Source of the DNA: Adiantum capillus-veneris
Lineage: Eukaryota; Streptophyta; Polypodiopsida; Polypodiales; Pteridaceae
Direction of reading: 5' to 3'
Assembly (NCBI GenBank): GCA_014529385.2
Contig: CM043967.1
Coordinates: 7,088,001-7,152,000 of the forward strand
DNA length: 64,000 nucleotides
Notes under the pieces: generated by a model
Database searches by the model: none
What the model saw: the letters and a program-made list of their open reading frames with translations, nothing else
What the model was told of the DNA's origin: nothing
Part shown: piece after piece, positions 23,348 through 35,289 of the stretch
Layout of the letters: each line of letters begins with the position of its first letter
How positions within the stretch are numbered: the first letter of the stretch is position 1
Made by a program: the position numbers and the translations under genes

Positions 23348-24031
23348 TTCTTGCTTCACACATGAGTTAGTGTGAGTGTGTATGCAATAATGCCTTTGAA
23401 AAATCAGCTCCCTCTCCCTCTTGGTCGACCCCTCTTGCTATTTGCTCATTTTGACATCCATTGGTCCATGCCAGGCTTAGCTAATGAAATTTAAGCAGCA
23501 TAAGTGATAGCCTTCTACTCATGTGTCCCCCTTTCCCCTTTTGTGGGAGCTTTAGCTAAATTATTAATGCTACTAAACTCTCATTGGACCCCTTTGTCTC
23601 CTGGCCAATAGGAATTAAAGCAACATAAGTGATAGTCTTCTGACATCTGTCCCATTTTTCCTTTTGTGAGAGCTTTAGGTAATTCATTAATGCTACTAAA
23701 CTCTCATTGGACCCCTTTGTCTCCGTGCCAATAGGAATTAGGCAAGCCATTCGGCTGCGGAATGCTCATTGGACCCCTTGGAAGACTATCGAATAGTCTT
23801 CTAGAGATCTTAATTCTTATTGGTTCTTTTATTGAGTGTTTTTAGATTAATTAAACTAGATTTACTCTAGCCTAATTCTCATTGGTCCACCTCCATGGCC
23901 ATCCAATAGGATTTGAGTACACCTTGTGGTCATCTGGGCTAGGCATGGCCATCCAATAGGATTTGAGTACACCTTGTGGGCATCTAGGCAGCTAAGACAT
24001 GTGTCCCTCTTTTCCTTTGTGTAAAAGAGCT

Positions 24032-24074
<43 letters not shown>

Positions 24075-24449
24075 CTCTCTCATCTCCTACTTCTAGGGCT
24101 CGTCCTCTCCTATGTAGGGATGCATGAAGACCTTTTTGGTACACACAAAGCATCCAATTTCCCTAGTGAGGACCTTTGGACACACAACCTTTGAATTTTC
24201 GAACCTTAGGATTTTGGAAGTCTTAATGGGCTGAACCTTAGGGTCTTTTAAGTCCATTGTTGCACCTTGCTCTTTTGCAAATGGCCCCCCCTTTGGATCC
24301 TTATTTTCCCTCCTTTGGGTCCCTAATGTGGCCAGTCTGTCAGCTTAACCAATATTCTAACTTTTTTCTCCTCTGGCACTTCCCCATATTAAATTATCAG
24401 TTAACATGAGAAAATCATTAAGGAGAACTAGATATTAGTTATTATGACA
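22634..24449 (-). repeat. 3' LTR of minus-strand chromovirus (element 1)
   Basis: Runs from TGTAGCA to TATGACA in plus coordinates; read on the minus strand it is TGTCATAATA...TGCTACA. A polypurine tract lies at 24450-24466 and the pol domains continue beyond it, so this is the 3' LTR. It is similar to the solo LTR 1470-3037 but 248 bp longer because of internal duplications (about 123 bp near 23495-23740, 50 bp near 23895-23990) and longer GA (about 23299-23345) and GT (about 24034-24071) tracts. Confidence 0.85.
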
Positions 24450-24466
24450 TTACCTCTCTTTTGAAA
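24450..24466 (-). other. Polypurine tract of element 1
   Basis: On the minus strand TTTCAAAAGAGAGGTAA lies immediately before the TGTCATAATA LTR start. The same tract with one change precedes the LTR at 34928. Confidence 0.75.
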
Positions 24467-24829
24467 TCATAGTCGTGCGTGACGATGGAGTAGAGAAGAT
24501 AAAGCCTGTTCATGTCCTTTTTCTACCGGGTAGAGGATCCCTATGTTACCCTAGGACATCGTTCCAGAATGGATGACTAGTCTATTTGGTGCTTGAGAGC
24601 CTAAGCTGCTGCAAGCATGTCTGCACATTAATCCTATCAATTTTCCATAGTAGAGTGACAAACTCTACTTGGTGTTTGGGAGACGTCGTCTCTGTAAACT
24701 TGATCTAAGCATGCATACTACTTCATTTTTGTGCAAAATAAAGAAAAAGAGAGTTTTATAAGACAAAAACTTTGTTCATTTTAAACATTTGTACATTTGC
24801 TTACTCTAGGGAAGCATTGTAAGCATTGA

Positions 24830-25110
24830 CAAGGTTTAGGTTATCCTTTAATTGTATGCTTTGCATCCATCTAGCATCTTCAAAAAGGATAATTCTTAAA
24901 ATTAATAAGATATTGTCCGATAGTCTTACCGCCTCTTAGTACCTTGTCTTTATGTCGAAGAACGGACTCGGGCTACAACACCTTTTGTTGGTCCTCGATC
25001 TCCTGTGGGTCTTCAATAGTTGGTTTTAAGGTGGCTCTCCTTTGTAAGACTTTAATAAGCTCACATGGAAAGCATTGTGTATGAGCCAATGGCTGGGCAA
25101 CTTGAGTTGA
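24830..25110 (-). pseudogene. Chromodomain-like C-terminus of integrase (element 1)
   Basis: The minus-strand frame reads KTIGQYLINFKNYPF, then, after a stop or shift, a DA-WMQ-like stretch. This fits the YLVKWK--P-EDATWE core of a chromodomain. Chromodomains at the integrase C-terminus define the chromovirus branch of Ty3 elements and guide insertion to particular chromatin. The matching region of element 2 lies at 35.3-35.45 kb. Confidence 0.6.
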
Positions 25111-25199
25111 TAGGCCATCTCATTGATTGGCCTAAGAATCTGGAAGGGACCATAGTACCTTTTTGCTAACTTAGCATAGTACTTTTGGTGTCCCATAGG

Positions 25200-26330
25200 A
25201 TTCTTGCCCGGCGTGTGCCTTAGTCGAGCCTTGGGAAATTTGAGTAAGACCCAATCATTTTCTTTAAAGGCTTGGGCTCTTCTGTGCTTGTCAATAGCAG
25301 CCTTTTGCCTTTGGTGTGAGATACAGATAGCATCCTAATCTTTTGGAAAGATTCTTGTAGGTCTCGGCTATACTCATCTGCAATGAAGATCTTCTCGTGT
25401 ACCTTAAGTAGCAGGGGGTTTTTTAATCTTCCCTCAATTACCTCAAAAGGTGCTTTTTCCATGGATGTACAATGTTATTGTAGGCATACTCCACTAAGGG
25501 TAAGTACTTCTCCCATTTGGATGTTTGATCTACTTCCGTTACATAGGTTTTTAGTAGATCGAAAATTGTTCGGTTAGCTCTTTCACTTTGGCCATCCGTT
25601 TGCGGGTGATAGACCGAAGAGAATTTCAGCCTTGTTCCTAAATTCTCAAAGAGACCCTTCCAAAAATTACTGGTCATCTAAGATCTCTATCCAACACTAT
25701 GGACATTGGCAAGCCATGGTACTTGAAGATTTGTAAAATGAAGAGGGTTACCATTTTATGGGCTTTGATAGTCTTTTTGACAGGTATAAAATGAGTTTGT
25801 TTACTAAACCTCTCTACTATCGTCCATATTCCCGTATTCCCATGGATAGACTTAGGCAATCCAAAGATAAAATCCATGGATATGCTCTCCCATGGTGAAT
25901 TAGGGATTGGCAATACAGGTTGCTTCCCTCTATCAAACTTCATTTTTTGGCATACCACACATTTGCAAACATACTCTTGTATGTTTTCTTTCATGATAGG
26001 CCAATAGAAATATGTTTCAATGCCTTTTAGGGTAGACTGAATCCCTCTATGGCCTGCATAAGGAGGAGCATGAGATTCATACATTACTTTGTCACGTAGT
26101 GAGCTAGTAACACATAGTCTATTGCCATAGAGAAGATAAACATCTTGTAAAGTAAATGATTCCTGTTTCTTCCCTAATGCAAGGACTGAAATCACATCTC
26201 TAAAATCGGGATGAATAGCATACTCATCTATCATAGAAGATAGATCATTGTGAGTTGCTATAGAAACTACATCCACTCTCGGCCGTCTTGAGAGTGCATT
26301 GGCTACTTGATTATGCTTGTCAGCAATGTG
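25200..26330 (-). pseudogene. Ty3 integrase (element 1), frame-broken
   Basis: The largest open part is 25674-26456. It gives the HHCC zinc-binding module (SHAPPYAGHRG...CKCVVCQK) and the core start ISMDFIFGLPKS with the first Asp, then 'VLDRDL' where SDRDP is expected. 25438-25677 continues with YHPQTDGQSERANR, holding the catalytic Glu. 25220-25462 carries the C-terminal barrel (PFEVIEGRLKNPLL). Reading shifts between the pieces. Integrase inserts the cDNA into chromosomes; this copy is inactive as it stands. Confidence 0.85.
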
Positions 26331-26785
26331 AGCAATATGAAAATGAAGTTGCAAAAGAAAATTTTTCCACCTCATTTGTTTGTCGTAGAGCTTGGTCTGG
26401 GTCATGAAGTACTTAAGACTTTGGTGATCCGTTTGCAGAATGAAAGGAGTCTCCAAATAAATAGTGTTTCCATAAGTCTAAGGCATGTAGAGTGCGAGGA
26501 GTTCCTTTTCATATATGCCTAGAGCTTGCTCAACAGGGTCAAGTCTTTGACTTTCATAGGCTACGGTGTGCCCTTCTTGGAGAAAAACACCTCCAAGGCA
26601 ATCACCGCAAGTGTCACATTGGACCTCAAATGGCTTTGAGAGATCCGACAGTGTAAGCACAAGTTGAGAGATAAGCTTTTTGAAAGCATTGTTCTCCTTG
26701 GCAGACAATGTATACCTAACGTGTTTGTTTGTTAGGTCATGTAATGGTCTGCAATTTGTGATTTTTTTTTTATGAAGCATCTATA
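26330..26785 (-). pseudogene. Ty3 RNase H (element 1)
   Basis: 26478-26780 gives FEVQCDTCGDCLGGVFLQEG and 'YEKELLALY' (catalytic D and E blocks). The frame at 26456 continues with TPFILQTDHQSLKYFMTQ, the third acidic block, and 'DKHNQVANALSRR'. Degrades the RNA strand after first-strand synthesis. One frame break separates the halves. Confidence 0.82.
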
Positions 26786-27640
26786 GTATGCACACATACC
26801 TATAAAGGTTCTTAGTTCATGAAGATTCCTTGGTTTAGGCCATCCTTTTATTACCTCTAATTTTGATGGATCCATTTGGATGCCATCTTGAGAGATAATG
26901 TGACCTAAATACTGAATCTCTTGTAAGAAAAATTCACTTTTCTTTCGATTAACATAAAGTTTATTCTCTCTTAGAACTTGAAATATTACCTGGAGGTGTT
27001 GCTTGTGTTCGTCTAGTGAATTAGAATAGATGATGATATCATCAAAGAACACTCCAGTAAAAGTTCAGTGAGGCCTGCATAGCTTCTCCATCAAGCGGTT
27101 GAATGTGGTTGGTGCATTGGTCAAGTCAACAGGCATGACAATGTATTTGTAAATACCAAACATAGTGTGAAATGCGATCTTTACAATTCTTGATCAACTA
27201 TCCTTATTTGATGATAGCCACTTTTTAGGTCAATCCTGCTAAAGTAGGTGGACCTTTGTAGCTTATCAAATAGGTCTTCTACCCGTGGAATGGGAAACCT
27301 ATTCTTGATAGTGATCCTATTTAGTGCTCTATAGTCGACACACGTATGACATGTGCCATCTTTCTTTTGCACTAATAGCACCGGTGAGCAAAATGGAGAT
27401 GAGCTAAGCCTAACCATGCACTTATCAACTAACTCATGCACTTGCCACATAATCTCCTCTTGTTGAGCTTGAGAAACTCTATAAGGAGGTTTATTAGGTG
27501 GTGAACTTCTTGGAAGAAGTTCAATTGCATGGTCATCATTGCCTCGTTTAGGAGGTAGTTCACAAGGGATGTCATCAATAAAGACATCTTGAAACCCCTT
27601 GATTAGTGTTTTTGAGCAGACACTCTTACTTCTAAGTGAG
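26732..27640 (-). pseudogene. Ty3 reverse transcriptase (element 1), 5'-truncated
   Basis: 27181-27450 encodes fingers/palm (SPVLLVQKKDGTCHTCVDYR, ALNRITIKNRFPIPR, SRIDLKSGYHQIR with the first catalytic Asp). 26732-27052 encodes FFDDIIIYSNSLDEHKQ, where FxDD replaces the usual YVDD, and HIISQDGIQMDPSK. A stop and frame change separate them. The upstream 'RGNDDHAIELLPRSSPP' entry is present to about 27640, and there the similarity to element 2 stops: gag, protease and the 5' LTR are missing. Confidence 0.85.
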
Positions 27641-28080
27641 CATGGATGGTATCTTACTTAGAATTTACTAGTTGTATTTATTTGAGTGAAAGGCACTTAT
27701 CTCTTAGGGAAGAGAAGGTCATTGGTGAATTTAGACATAACTTGGTTGTGTTTGAGTTTTGGTTCTTCCCTCCATGTTCACATAGAATTATGTTTTCAAG
27801 GTCTCTTGGGGTTCATAATTTACACTCTTATTTTTAATAGACATAGTGGATTGTCAGTTGGTGTTACTTGGTTGTTCATGAGTTAGCTCTTTTTACCTCC
27901 AAGTAGGCTGGTAGCCTCATATGTCAATGTCTACTAGAAAACATTGTTTAGACTCTAAACTCAGGTATCTCCAAATTTTATTATACTTCTACAAAAATTA
28001 CATATACTTGGCTACTTATAGGACTTTTATGGATGGAAAAACTAATTGTATGAACCATGAACGCTGTAGGAAGCACCAAG
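27641..28080. other. Unassigned sequence
   Basis: Follows the truncation point of element 1. Short frames only; no motif recognised. Confidence 0.4.
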
Positions 28081-28099
28081 AAAACTCAAAGTAGTAGTA

Positions 28100-28640
28100 A
28101 AGTGATAATATGGTGCAACAAAATAAGTGGAGACATGTGCGAGAGCTTTGCCATGGTGAATCTATATCCAAGCTCCAATGCAACACCTACAACCATATAT
28201 TCAATGGCAATGTAACTTGCTTCAAAGAACACTGTTTTGGTGTTGGCCAAGCCTTGGGCTATACATGGTACCCATGTGAGCCTAGGGTACTTCCCTTTGA
28301 CTCACCTAGATACCATGTGTGGCCCATACATTGAACTCTCTCTTTGAAATACATAAGGAAAATGCCATTTGTAAAGCAAGTTTGGCGGTATGCAAATCAT
28401 GTGGTGAACTTTATCAGGGAGCATCAGCTCATCTATGCCCTATTTTGAGCCAATTTAGCTAACAAGGCCCTCCAAATGTTCTACGGAATCCATTTTGCAA
28501 CTACATACTATATTTTGGAGCGTCTACATGCTATTAAAGAAGCAATGATAGAGATAGTTGCCAATCAAAGATGGAAGGGATGGACCTCAATGTATCTAAG
28601 TTATCCAATCACTACCCAAAGATGAGTGTCCTTTAATTGG
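28100..28640 (+). pseudogene. hAT-type transposase remnant (BED-like finger plus DUF659-like segment)
   Basis: The frame 28110-28334 begins NKWRHVRELCHGESISKLQC, then 'YNHIFNGNVTCFKEH', which follows the W..V......C..C.....S...F..H layout of a BED-type finger (second Cys is Tyr). After one stop, 28380-28600 reads VNFIREHQLIYALF and YGIHFATTYYILERLHAIKE, then 'EIVANQRWKGWT', the pattern 'T+FA+--ML-+L---K-AL......W' of hAT core domains. Such proteins bind element ends and cut DNA. Stops are present and no terminal inverted repeats were located. Confidence 0.5.
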
Positions 28641-28865
28641 CTACGTGTACACACTGATGTTTGAAGATATTAGACAAACAAAATATTGTACTGCTTTATT
28701 GAGAACCATATCAAGAAGGGATTGCACTTGATTTAAGTATATACGTGTTGTAGAGATAAAAAAATAGCAAGATCAAGAAAAGAATTCACCTAATTATGCT
28801 CTTTCAATCGTCTATGAGCAAGCATCCATCTTGTAGAGTCCTCTTGATTCATTTATTTGCAATCC

Positions 28866-28987
28866 AAGTCTCTTGAGGCCAAGTGTTAGTGAAACAACCA
28901 ACTTAAAGAATTGTTTACGGAAAGGTAAGTCTCTTGAGGCCAAGTTTTAGTGAAAACACCAACTCAAAGAATTGTTTATTGAAAGCC
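28866..28987. repeat. 61-bp tandem duplication
   Basis: AAGTCTCTTGAGGCCAAGT starts at 28866 and 28927; the copies share TTAGTGAAA...AAAGAATTGTTTA. Confidence 0.85.
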
Positions 28988-28989
28988 AA

Positions 28990-30075
28990 AAGGCACATGT
29001 TTTGATTGAGAACATAAGTTTGTCTCAATACCTAAATTTACCATAGGTTAAAAGCCCATTAGGAAAAAAGGTACCTTTGGTTAACTGTAATGGTTCTATA
29101 AAGTAGCAAAAATATTCATACATATTTACAATTTTAAAAGCTATGATACTTCATCAAAAGTTGAATAATCATTAGTTCAAATGAAATTTGTAACTTTTAT
29201 GTCAAGAAAATGAAATAGAGAAGATTCAATTTTAATGAAATGAAATGGCTCTTGAAAGCCAAAAATTGAAATTAAAAGCAATGCCAAGCCCTCCATGAAT
29301 CAATGAAATCCTTAAGTTGCCCATCATCTCTGGAAAAAGAACTAGATTCTTAGTGTTATGAAACTAATTTGCATTTGAATCAAGCATTAAGAATGCAAAA
29401 ATCAATGCAAAATCTGAATTTGAATGCAATGTCTTGACCAAGCACCAATTCATTTGTCGAATGTAACTCTCAAAATGAAGCCCACATGCATATCAAAAGG
29501 GATTTGTGTTTTAGTGCAAAGGAAACTTCATTTAAGCTAAACACTAAACAATGCATAAGCCATTTTTTTGTGCAATGAAGTTCATATATGCATAGATATC
29601 CTCATACAATCATGAGATACACATTCAATGCCCACATTCTTGCTCTCACATAGAAAAGATAGAAAAAGAGAAAGAAATCCTATGATGAAGTGAAATCCTC
29701 AGTTGAATAACACTTAGATTTGTAGATAAAATTGCTAGAGTAGGAAAAGTAATGCACTCAAGATATTTTCAATTCATGATGCGTAACTCTTGGATAGCCA
29801 AATATGAATCAATATATCTACCCTTGTAATTGTCAAGTTAAGCCCCAAATTGCATCTTTGATACTTGCAAAAATTTTCAATGAAAACTTCTTTCATTGCA
29901 CTAATAATTTTACAAATCCTGAAAAAATTCTCAAATTATTATGCAATTCATGTAAAAATGTTCAGATCATCAAAATGAAATGCACCAAATCAATGCTCTT
30001 GATAAGCATTTATGGCATAAAAAGCAAAAAGAGAAAGAGAGTGTCGATCATTGTGCGTATATTCTGCCTTTGCAT
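28990..30075. other. AT-rich unassigned sequence
   Basis: About 1.1 kb with only short frames (29804-30112 is the longest) and no motif I recognise. It lies just left of repeat R copy 1. Confidence 0.4.
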
Positions 30076-30079
30076 GTGT

Positions 30080-31000
30080 TCATGCGTATATAGACAGTCA
30101 CCTTCAAAATAACCATGCCTCCCACAACCCCATCATACAATATTTTTATGTTTACCTGTAATTGTTACGTTGCACATTACCATGACCTCTTGGATTCCCC
30201 TTTCTTTAAAAATTCTTTGGTCACCTATGTTCTATCGTTAGGCATTATTATGTTGTTATGATTTGTGGTTGCCTCTTCCTAGACCACCTCCATGACGTGT
30301 ATCACGTCCTCTTCCTCTTTATTTATTGTTAAAGAGGACCTATTCAAAACTATTTCTATCCTATATAGAGAAGTATTCCTCCCATTATTAGTAAGAAAAC
30401 CAAACCTATAATGGTAGAAATTTTTGCTCAAGATAGATACTAGTCTTAAACTATTTGTATTCTAGACCCAAACCTCACAGACATACTTCCACCTTATCAT
30501 CATCATCAATTGTAACACCAATGGATGCAAAGGAATCACATATGTTCTCCATATTCAATGAAATGTCATTGATATATACATGTTTTTCTTCTGCATTGCA
30601 TTTTGCTCACTCTTCAACGACTGCTTTCTTGCTTTTGGGTTGATGATATCCAATGACATTAAAGTGTCTTAAGTATTCTCAGGGATGTGAGCCTTGTACA
30701 TGCCCAATCATAGTGTTCTACACACTCACAAAAAGAAAATATATGACCTTTTGAGTTCCCTGCTCTCTCTTAATCTTTAAACACCTTATCTGCACAATAA
30801 TTACACCTTTCTTTGGTAGCATTGGTGTTGTCTCATGCACTCCATCAATGTACTGCCAATGACCTTTACCCATAAGAAAACTGATCATTTTGATCTTCCA
30901 AGCAAAGAATTTGTTCTTGTTTGGTTTATTCTCAAAAATCTAATTATCATTGTTGAACGACATGTTTCTAACACTTCACCAACTCTCTAGGTAGCCTTCT
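30080..31000 (-). pseudogene. Ty1/copia gag remnant in repeat R, copy 1
   Basis: The minus strand gives a Gag-like series from about 30965 downward: FFAWKIKMISFLMGKGHWQY, 'EKHVYINDISLNMENICDSF' and 'GLGLEYKQF'-like text, with stops. A zinc-knuckle relic at 30097-30140 reads WGCGRHGYFEGDC, with the first Cys codon changed to a stop. The same region is present at 44660-45330 with an intact knuckle. Family role: coat protein that packages element RNA. Confidence 0.6.
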
Positions 31001-32035
31001 AGAAATTGTCAATTACCACTTCTAAAAGGGATTTGAATGAAAAATACAAAAGGCTCCAATTTCATATAATCAATGAGTCAGATTACGCCTTCTTGCATTC
31101 AATGGCTCACATTCAAGCCCCTCCTCACTGCCCCTAAAGTTTTCATAATAAAAACCTTTTTAATAAACCCTTTTGGCTCCTTCTCTACTCCTCACCTCAT
31201 CTGAAAGCACCCAAAAATATAGGTTCTTTTTTCCCCATTGTGCAACTCAATGTGGCCCCACATTGTGTCCAAATTCTTCACCCACCATTGCATGTTTTTC
31301 ATACCCGGCAAACCAACCACCACAAGGCACTATCAAGCTTGTTAGGTGGCACTCTTGAACTTTCTCAATAAATAGTGGTGGACCATTAATGACCACACAT
31401 GGTGGAAAATTGGTCGAGCACGTGCATCCCCTACATCAATATAGCCGATTCCATTGCCGGATCCACCCAACAACATCGACATGATGCCCAAGCACCACAT
31501 GCTTGCATGGGAAACAAACTAGACCTCCATAACCTACTCTTCCTCTTGAGCTGACAAAAAAACTTCAATTTCTATGTATATAGCCCACAAATAACACTAT
31601 AAACTCCAAATGTGAGATATGTGGCTGTTGCCATGTGACGGCCCATGGCGCACCCCTCCTATGAGCTCCAAATTACGTGAAAACCCACCTAAAACAATAA
31701 AGAGATTACAATTTTTTGTTTATAGAGCCCTATCTTGGAGACCAAAAAGGGTACTAAAAAGTGATCTCAATCACAATAGTGTAAACATTACTTTTAGGTC
31801 ACAAAACCTCAACCTTATCCATCATTTCATTGATATCTCCCATTTTAAAGGCCCAAAACTTGCAAAATGCATTCGAGCAAGCATTAACTAAATTTACCAA
31901 TATTTGTCCACACCTAGCAAACAAGTCATAAGAAGAATTGCACCAACTTGACAAAATAAAGCAAAGAAAATTTGATTGCCAAAATTTTGGATTGTGTCCC
32001 CAAAACTGCATGGCATTCACCCCTTTGAACATGCA
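31001..32035. other. Unassigned sequence within or beside repeat R copy 1
   Basis: The first about 120 bp match 45320-45490; the rest has no counterpart in copy 2. Short frames (31173-31358, 31619-31891 plus; 31799-32038 minus) lack motifs. Confidence 0.4.
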
Positions 32036-33426
32036 CATACTTCAATATGTGCCAATTGTATTAGAAACTACAGACATAAAATTTGTAAGCCTTGATCATG
32101 TCGACATTGTATACATGGTAGTAGTAAAAGCCTTGATCATGCCCTATCTTTGTCAAATTGGAAGCAAAAACACTTGTAGAATCATATAGAAACCAAAAAA
32201 AATATCATTGATGGGACATAAGATAACCAATGAATCACATCACCTATAGAGCTACCCCAAGAAGAAGTGAAAGACACATCAAAATATACAACAAGCATGT
32301 TGTGTTATCATCTATCCGTGAAGAGGATCCAAGAGACAGAGCACAAAGGGACAAATTTGCAGGAAGACACAAGGAAAGACCTTGAGGACAATCAATACCA
32401 TAATAGCCAAGGAGAAGGTGACTTAAGAGTACAAGAAGATTCCCATGCCTCATTGAAGAATACACTCAATTATGTCCATGGGATTGTAGAAAGGATGGAG
32501 ATGGAAGTGCATTATACGCAAGGCTGGGACTCAAAGTCTCCAAACATTCTCAAGGTCTTTGTTGCATGCATTAAGACTTAAAAGGAGGTGAAACAGAATC
32601 AGCTTTAGGAAATCACTAACTTGGCTACACTCTTGGAACTGTTCTTTGTAGTAGTAATAAAACAACTAGAGCAAAAGGTTGAAAGAAGTGAAAAAAAACT
32701 TACACGACCCAAGTGCACATGCCCAATGGCCACAAGTAGAGCTAGATGTGGCCAACACCCAATTGGCCCATTCAAAGTCCAGAAATAATGAGTAGGCCCA
32801 ACTCCTCAATAAATTGTGGACAATTGAGGTCTATCAAACTTTGGAATATAATAAAGATTTAAAGATGGAATTAAAGCTGAAGCAGATGCAACTAAGAGAG
32901 CTCTTATTGAGCTTCATGTAGAAAGAGAAAGCCTTCTTGTAGGAGATAGAAAAAATGAAGGTAGATCTAAAGAAATCACGGGATTCCAATAAAAGTAAAC
33001 AACTAAAGACAAATGAACAATAGTTAGAGAAGTCTATAGGAGACTTCAAAGCCCTACAACATCTATAGTGCCTAGAGAATCCTATTGGTAGGTCATCACC
33101 AATGCCATAGATTGCTCCCATACAGGTTAGAGCTCTCATAGAGGTCAGGGGTGGCCCTCATAGAGGTTAGATCTCTCATAGAGGTCAGGGGTGGCCCTTT
33201 TGAGGTTTATGAACGCTTCAGCATTCATGCAAAAAAAGAATTCAAAGCCACATTTTTTGAAGAAACTGAAAATGTATGGAAAGAAGTTATAGAATGGGAG
33301 GAGAGGAATATCCACTCAAGCACCGTGATCAAGGTCACATCAACAAAGATTGAATATGAGTAGCACCAATAGTCTCTTCTATTTTAAGCGATCAAGTTTG
33401 AATTGATGCAAATAAAAAAAGATTAA
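32036..33426 (+). repeat. Repeat R, copy 1, with decayed coiled-coil reading frame
   Basis: The sequence is paralogous to 47515-48632 plus 50199-50330. A plus frame (about 32730-33060) reads LLNKLWTIEVYQTLEYNKDL, then 'LKQMQLRELLLSF', a stop, 'EIEKMKVDLKKS' and 'LEKSIGDFKALQ'. This is a charged, heptad-like, coiled-coil-prone protein. The same order is found in copy 2 near 48170-48430 with fewer stops. I do not recognise the family. A 70-codon open frame follows (33151-33363). Confidence 0.5.
33121..33202. repeat. About 41-bp tandem duplication
   Basis: 'CTCTCATAGAGGTCAGGGGT' plus GGCCC occurs twice in a row, ending GAGGTT each time. Copy 2 of R (about 48490-48545) has a degenerate single-plus-partial version. 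Confidence 0.75.
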
Positions 33427-33829
33427 GGGATTTATATATAGCCTAATTGTGCACACCCTTCCTAGAGGAAGATTGGGCTCGCTCCACTCCCCATGTATTT
33501 GATATTATATATCAATGATCTAGAAGAGATATATAAGGATTCCATGTAGTTTCCTATACTATGGATAAGAAGCTGATTAGATATCTTCTTCTAGAATAGA
33601 GACATCCAAATAGGCTAAATTACCCAAGGGATTTATATATAGCCCAATTGTGCACACCCTGCCTAGAAGAAGATTGGGCTCACTCCACTCCCCATGTATT
33701 TGGTATTATATATCAATGATCTATAAGAGATAAATAAGGATTCCATGTAGTTTCCTATACTATGGATAAGAAGCTGATAGATGTATTCTTCTACAATAGA
33801 GACATCCAAATAGGCTAAATTACCCAAGG
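33427..33829. repeat. 201-bp tandem duplication at the end of R copy 1
   Basis: GGGATTTATATATAGCC starts at 33427 and 33628; each unit ends AAATAGGCTAAATTACCCAA. R copy 2 has a single unit (about 50330-50535), so the duplication happened in copy 1 after the two copies separated. Confidence 0.88.
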
Positions 33830-33849
33830 CTTTTACCAACTAAAGATAG

Positions 33850-34928
33850 CATTTCATACGAGAAACAACTAGTTCCTCACTTATCATCACTGTTCTTGCT
33901 AGCATACATAATAGCAAAGTAATGAAGATGGCAAGCTTAAGCATTGAAACATGGCTCTTGGTTGGATTTGCATTCCATAGCCAAGAGTGTTGGTGTAGGC
34001 TCTCAACATCTCTAATTTATTGGAGAAGGAGAGGGAGCTCTTGCACTTTGCACTTCACACAATGAGTGTGTGTGTGGGAGAGTATACCCCTCAAGCAGGC
34101 ACCGTACTTGCTTTGGTTGACCCCCCCTTGTCGCTCATGCTTGAAGCTCATTGGCACCCCTCTAGGCCTAGGCAATCACAAGCAAGAGTCATACCAAGCA
34201 ACAAGGGTAGCCTTGGGACAAGTGTCCGCCTTCCCCTTTGAGAGAGAGGGCTTGATAAATGCTAATCAATTCATTAAATGCACTAAATTATCATTGGACC
34301 CCTTGGGTGGCCAACCAATAGGCTTTAGGCACACCATGAGGGTAGCCTAGCTAGGAGCTTGACATGTGTCCTACTTGCCTCTTGGGCAAGGGGTTCTCTT
34401 GGGAGAGAGAGTGGTCAAGCAACCACCCCCCCCTTCTTGCATGGATCGCCGCCTCCTTGTCGGGGTTTTCTTTGAATTTTGTGCCACCTCAAGCTCCTCA
34501 AACTTCGGCCTAGTTCTCACCACAAGATTGGTCCTTAAGCTCCTCAAGCTTGGGTTGGGTTCCCACCTCAAGTACAGCCCTAGCGTCTCGAGCATGACAA
34601 ACATCTCAATAATCAAGAACTTCAAGCATCTCAAACATCTCAGTCATTAGGCATGACAAGCACGTCAAGCTTGGACTGGGTTCCCACCTCAAGCATAGCC
34701 CTAGCTTACCTAAGGTCAAAGGACTTTAACACTAACTATTGGAGGTCTTCAATGAAGCTAACCCTAAGGTCTTTATGCTCCATTGGTTAACTTGCTCTTT
34801 GAAAGACCATATCTCATTTAGGCCCCTTTACCATTTAGGTCCCGTGTTCTCGTTTATTCTCCCACTTTAAATGATCATTATAATATGAGAAAATCATTTG
34901 AGTTGTTTACATATTAGATTTTATGACA
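33850..34928 (-). repeat. 3' LTR of element 2, truncated at its outer end
   Basis: Matches 42602-43681 in length and sequence and ends ATTTTATGACA beside a polypurine tract. The part matching 40451-40870 of the 5' LTR is absent. The truncation also removed about 345 bp of flanking R sequence (the equivalent of 50545-50888), so no target duplication can be checked. Confidence 0.82.
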
Positions 34929-34945
34929 TTACCTCTCTCTTGAAA
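34929..34945 (-). other. Polypurine tract of element 2
   Basis: On the minus strand TTTCAAGAGAGAGGTAA directly precedes TGTCATAAAATC. Confidence 0.75.
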
Positions 34946-35289
34946 TCATAGTCGTCCTCAACTATGAGGTAGAAGAGTTATATAAAGCCTTAGTTATTAG
35001 TCAATCTTACTTAGCAGGTAGAGGATCCCTTTTTATCTTACAACATCTTTTTAACATGGATGACTAATTCATTTGGTGGTTGGGAGACATCGCTGCCGCA
35101 AGCATGTCTGCTCTTTAGTCCATTGGATTCTCTCAAGTAGAGTGACAAATTTGACTTGGTGTTTGAGAGACGTCATCACAAACATGATTTTAAGCATGCA
35201 TATTATTTAAACTTGTGCACAATAAAAAGAGAACTAGTCTTATAAGACAAAAAAATTGGTCATTTAAAAGAAATTTTGTACATGTGCTT

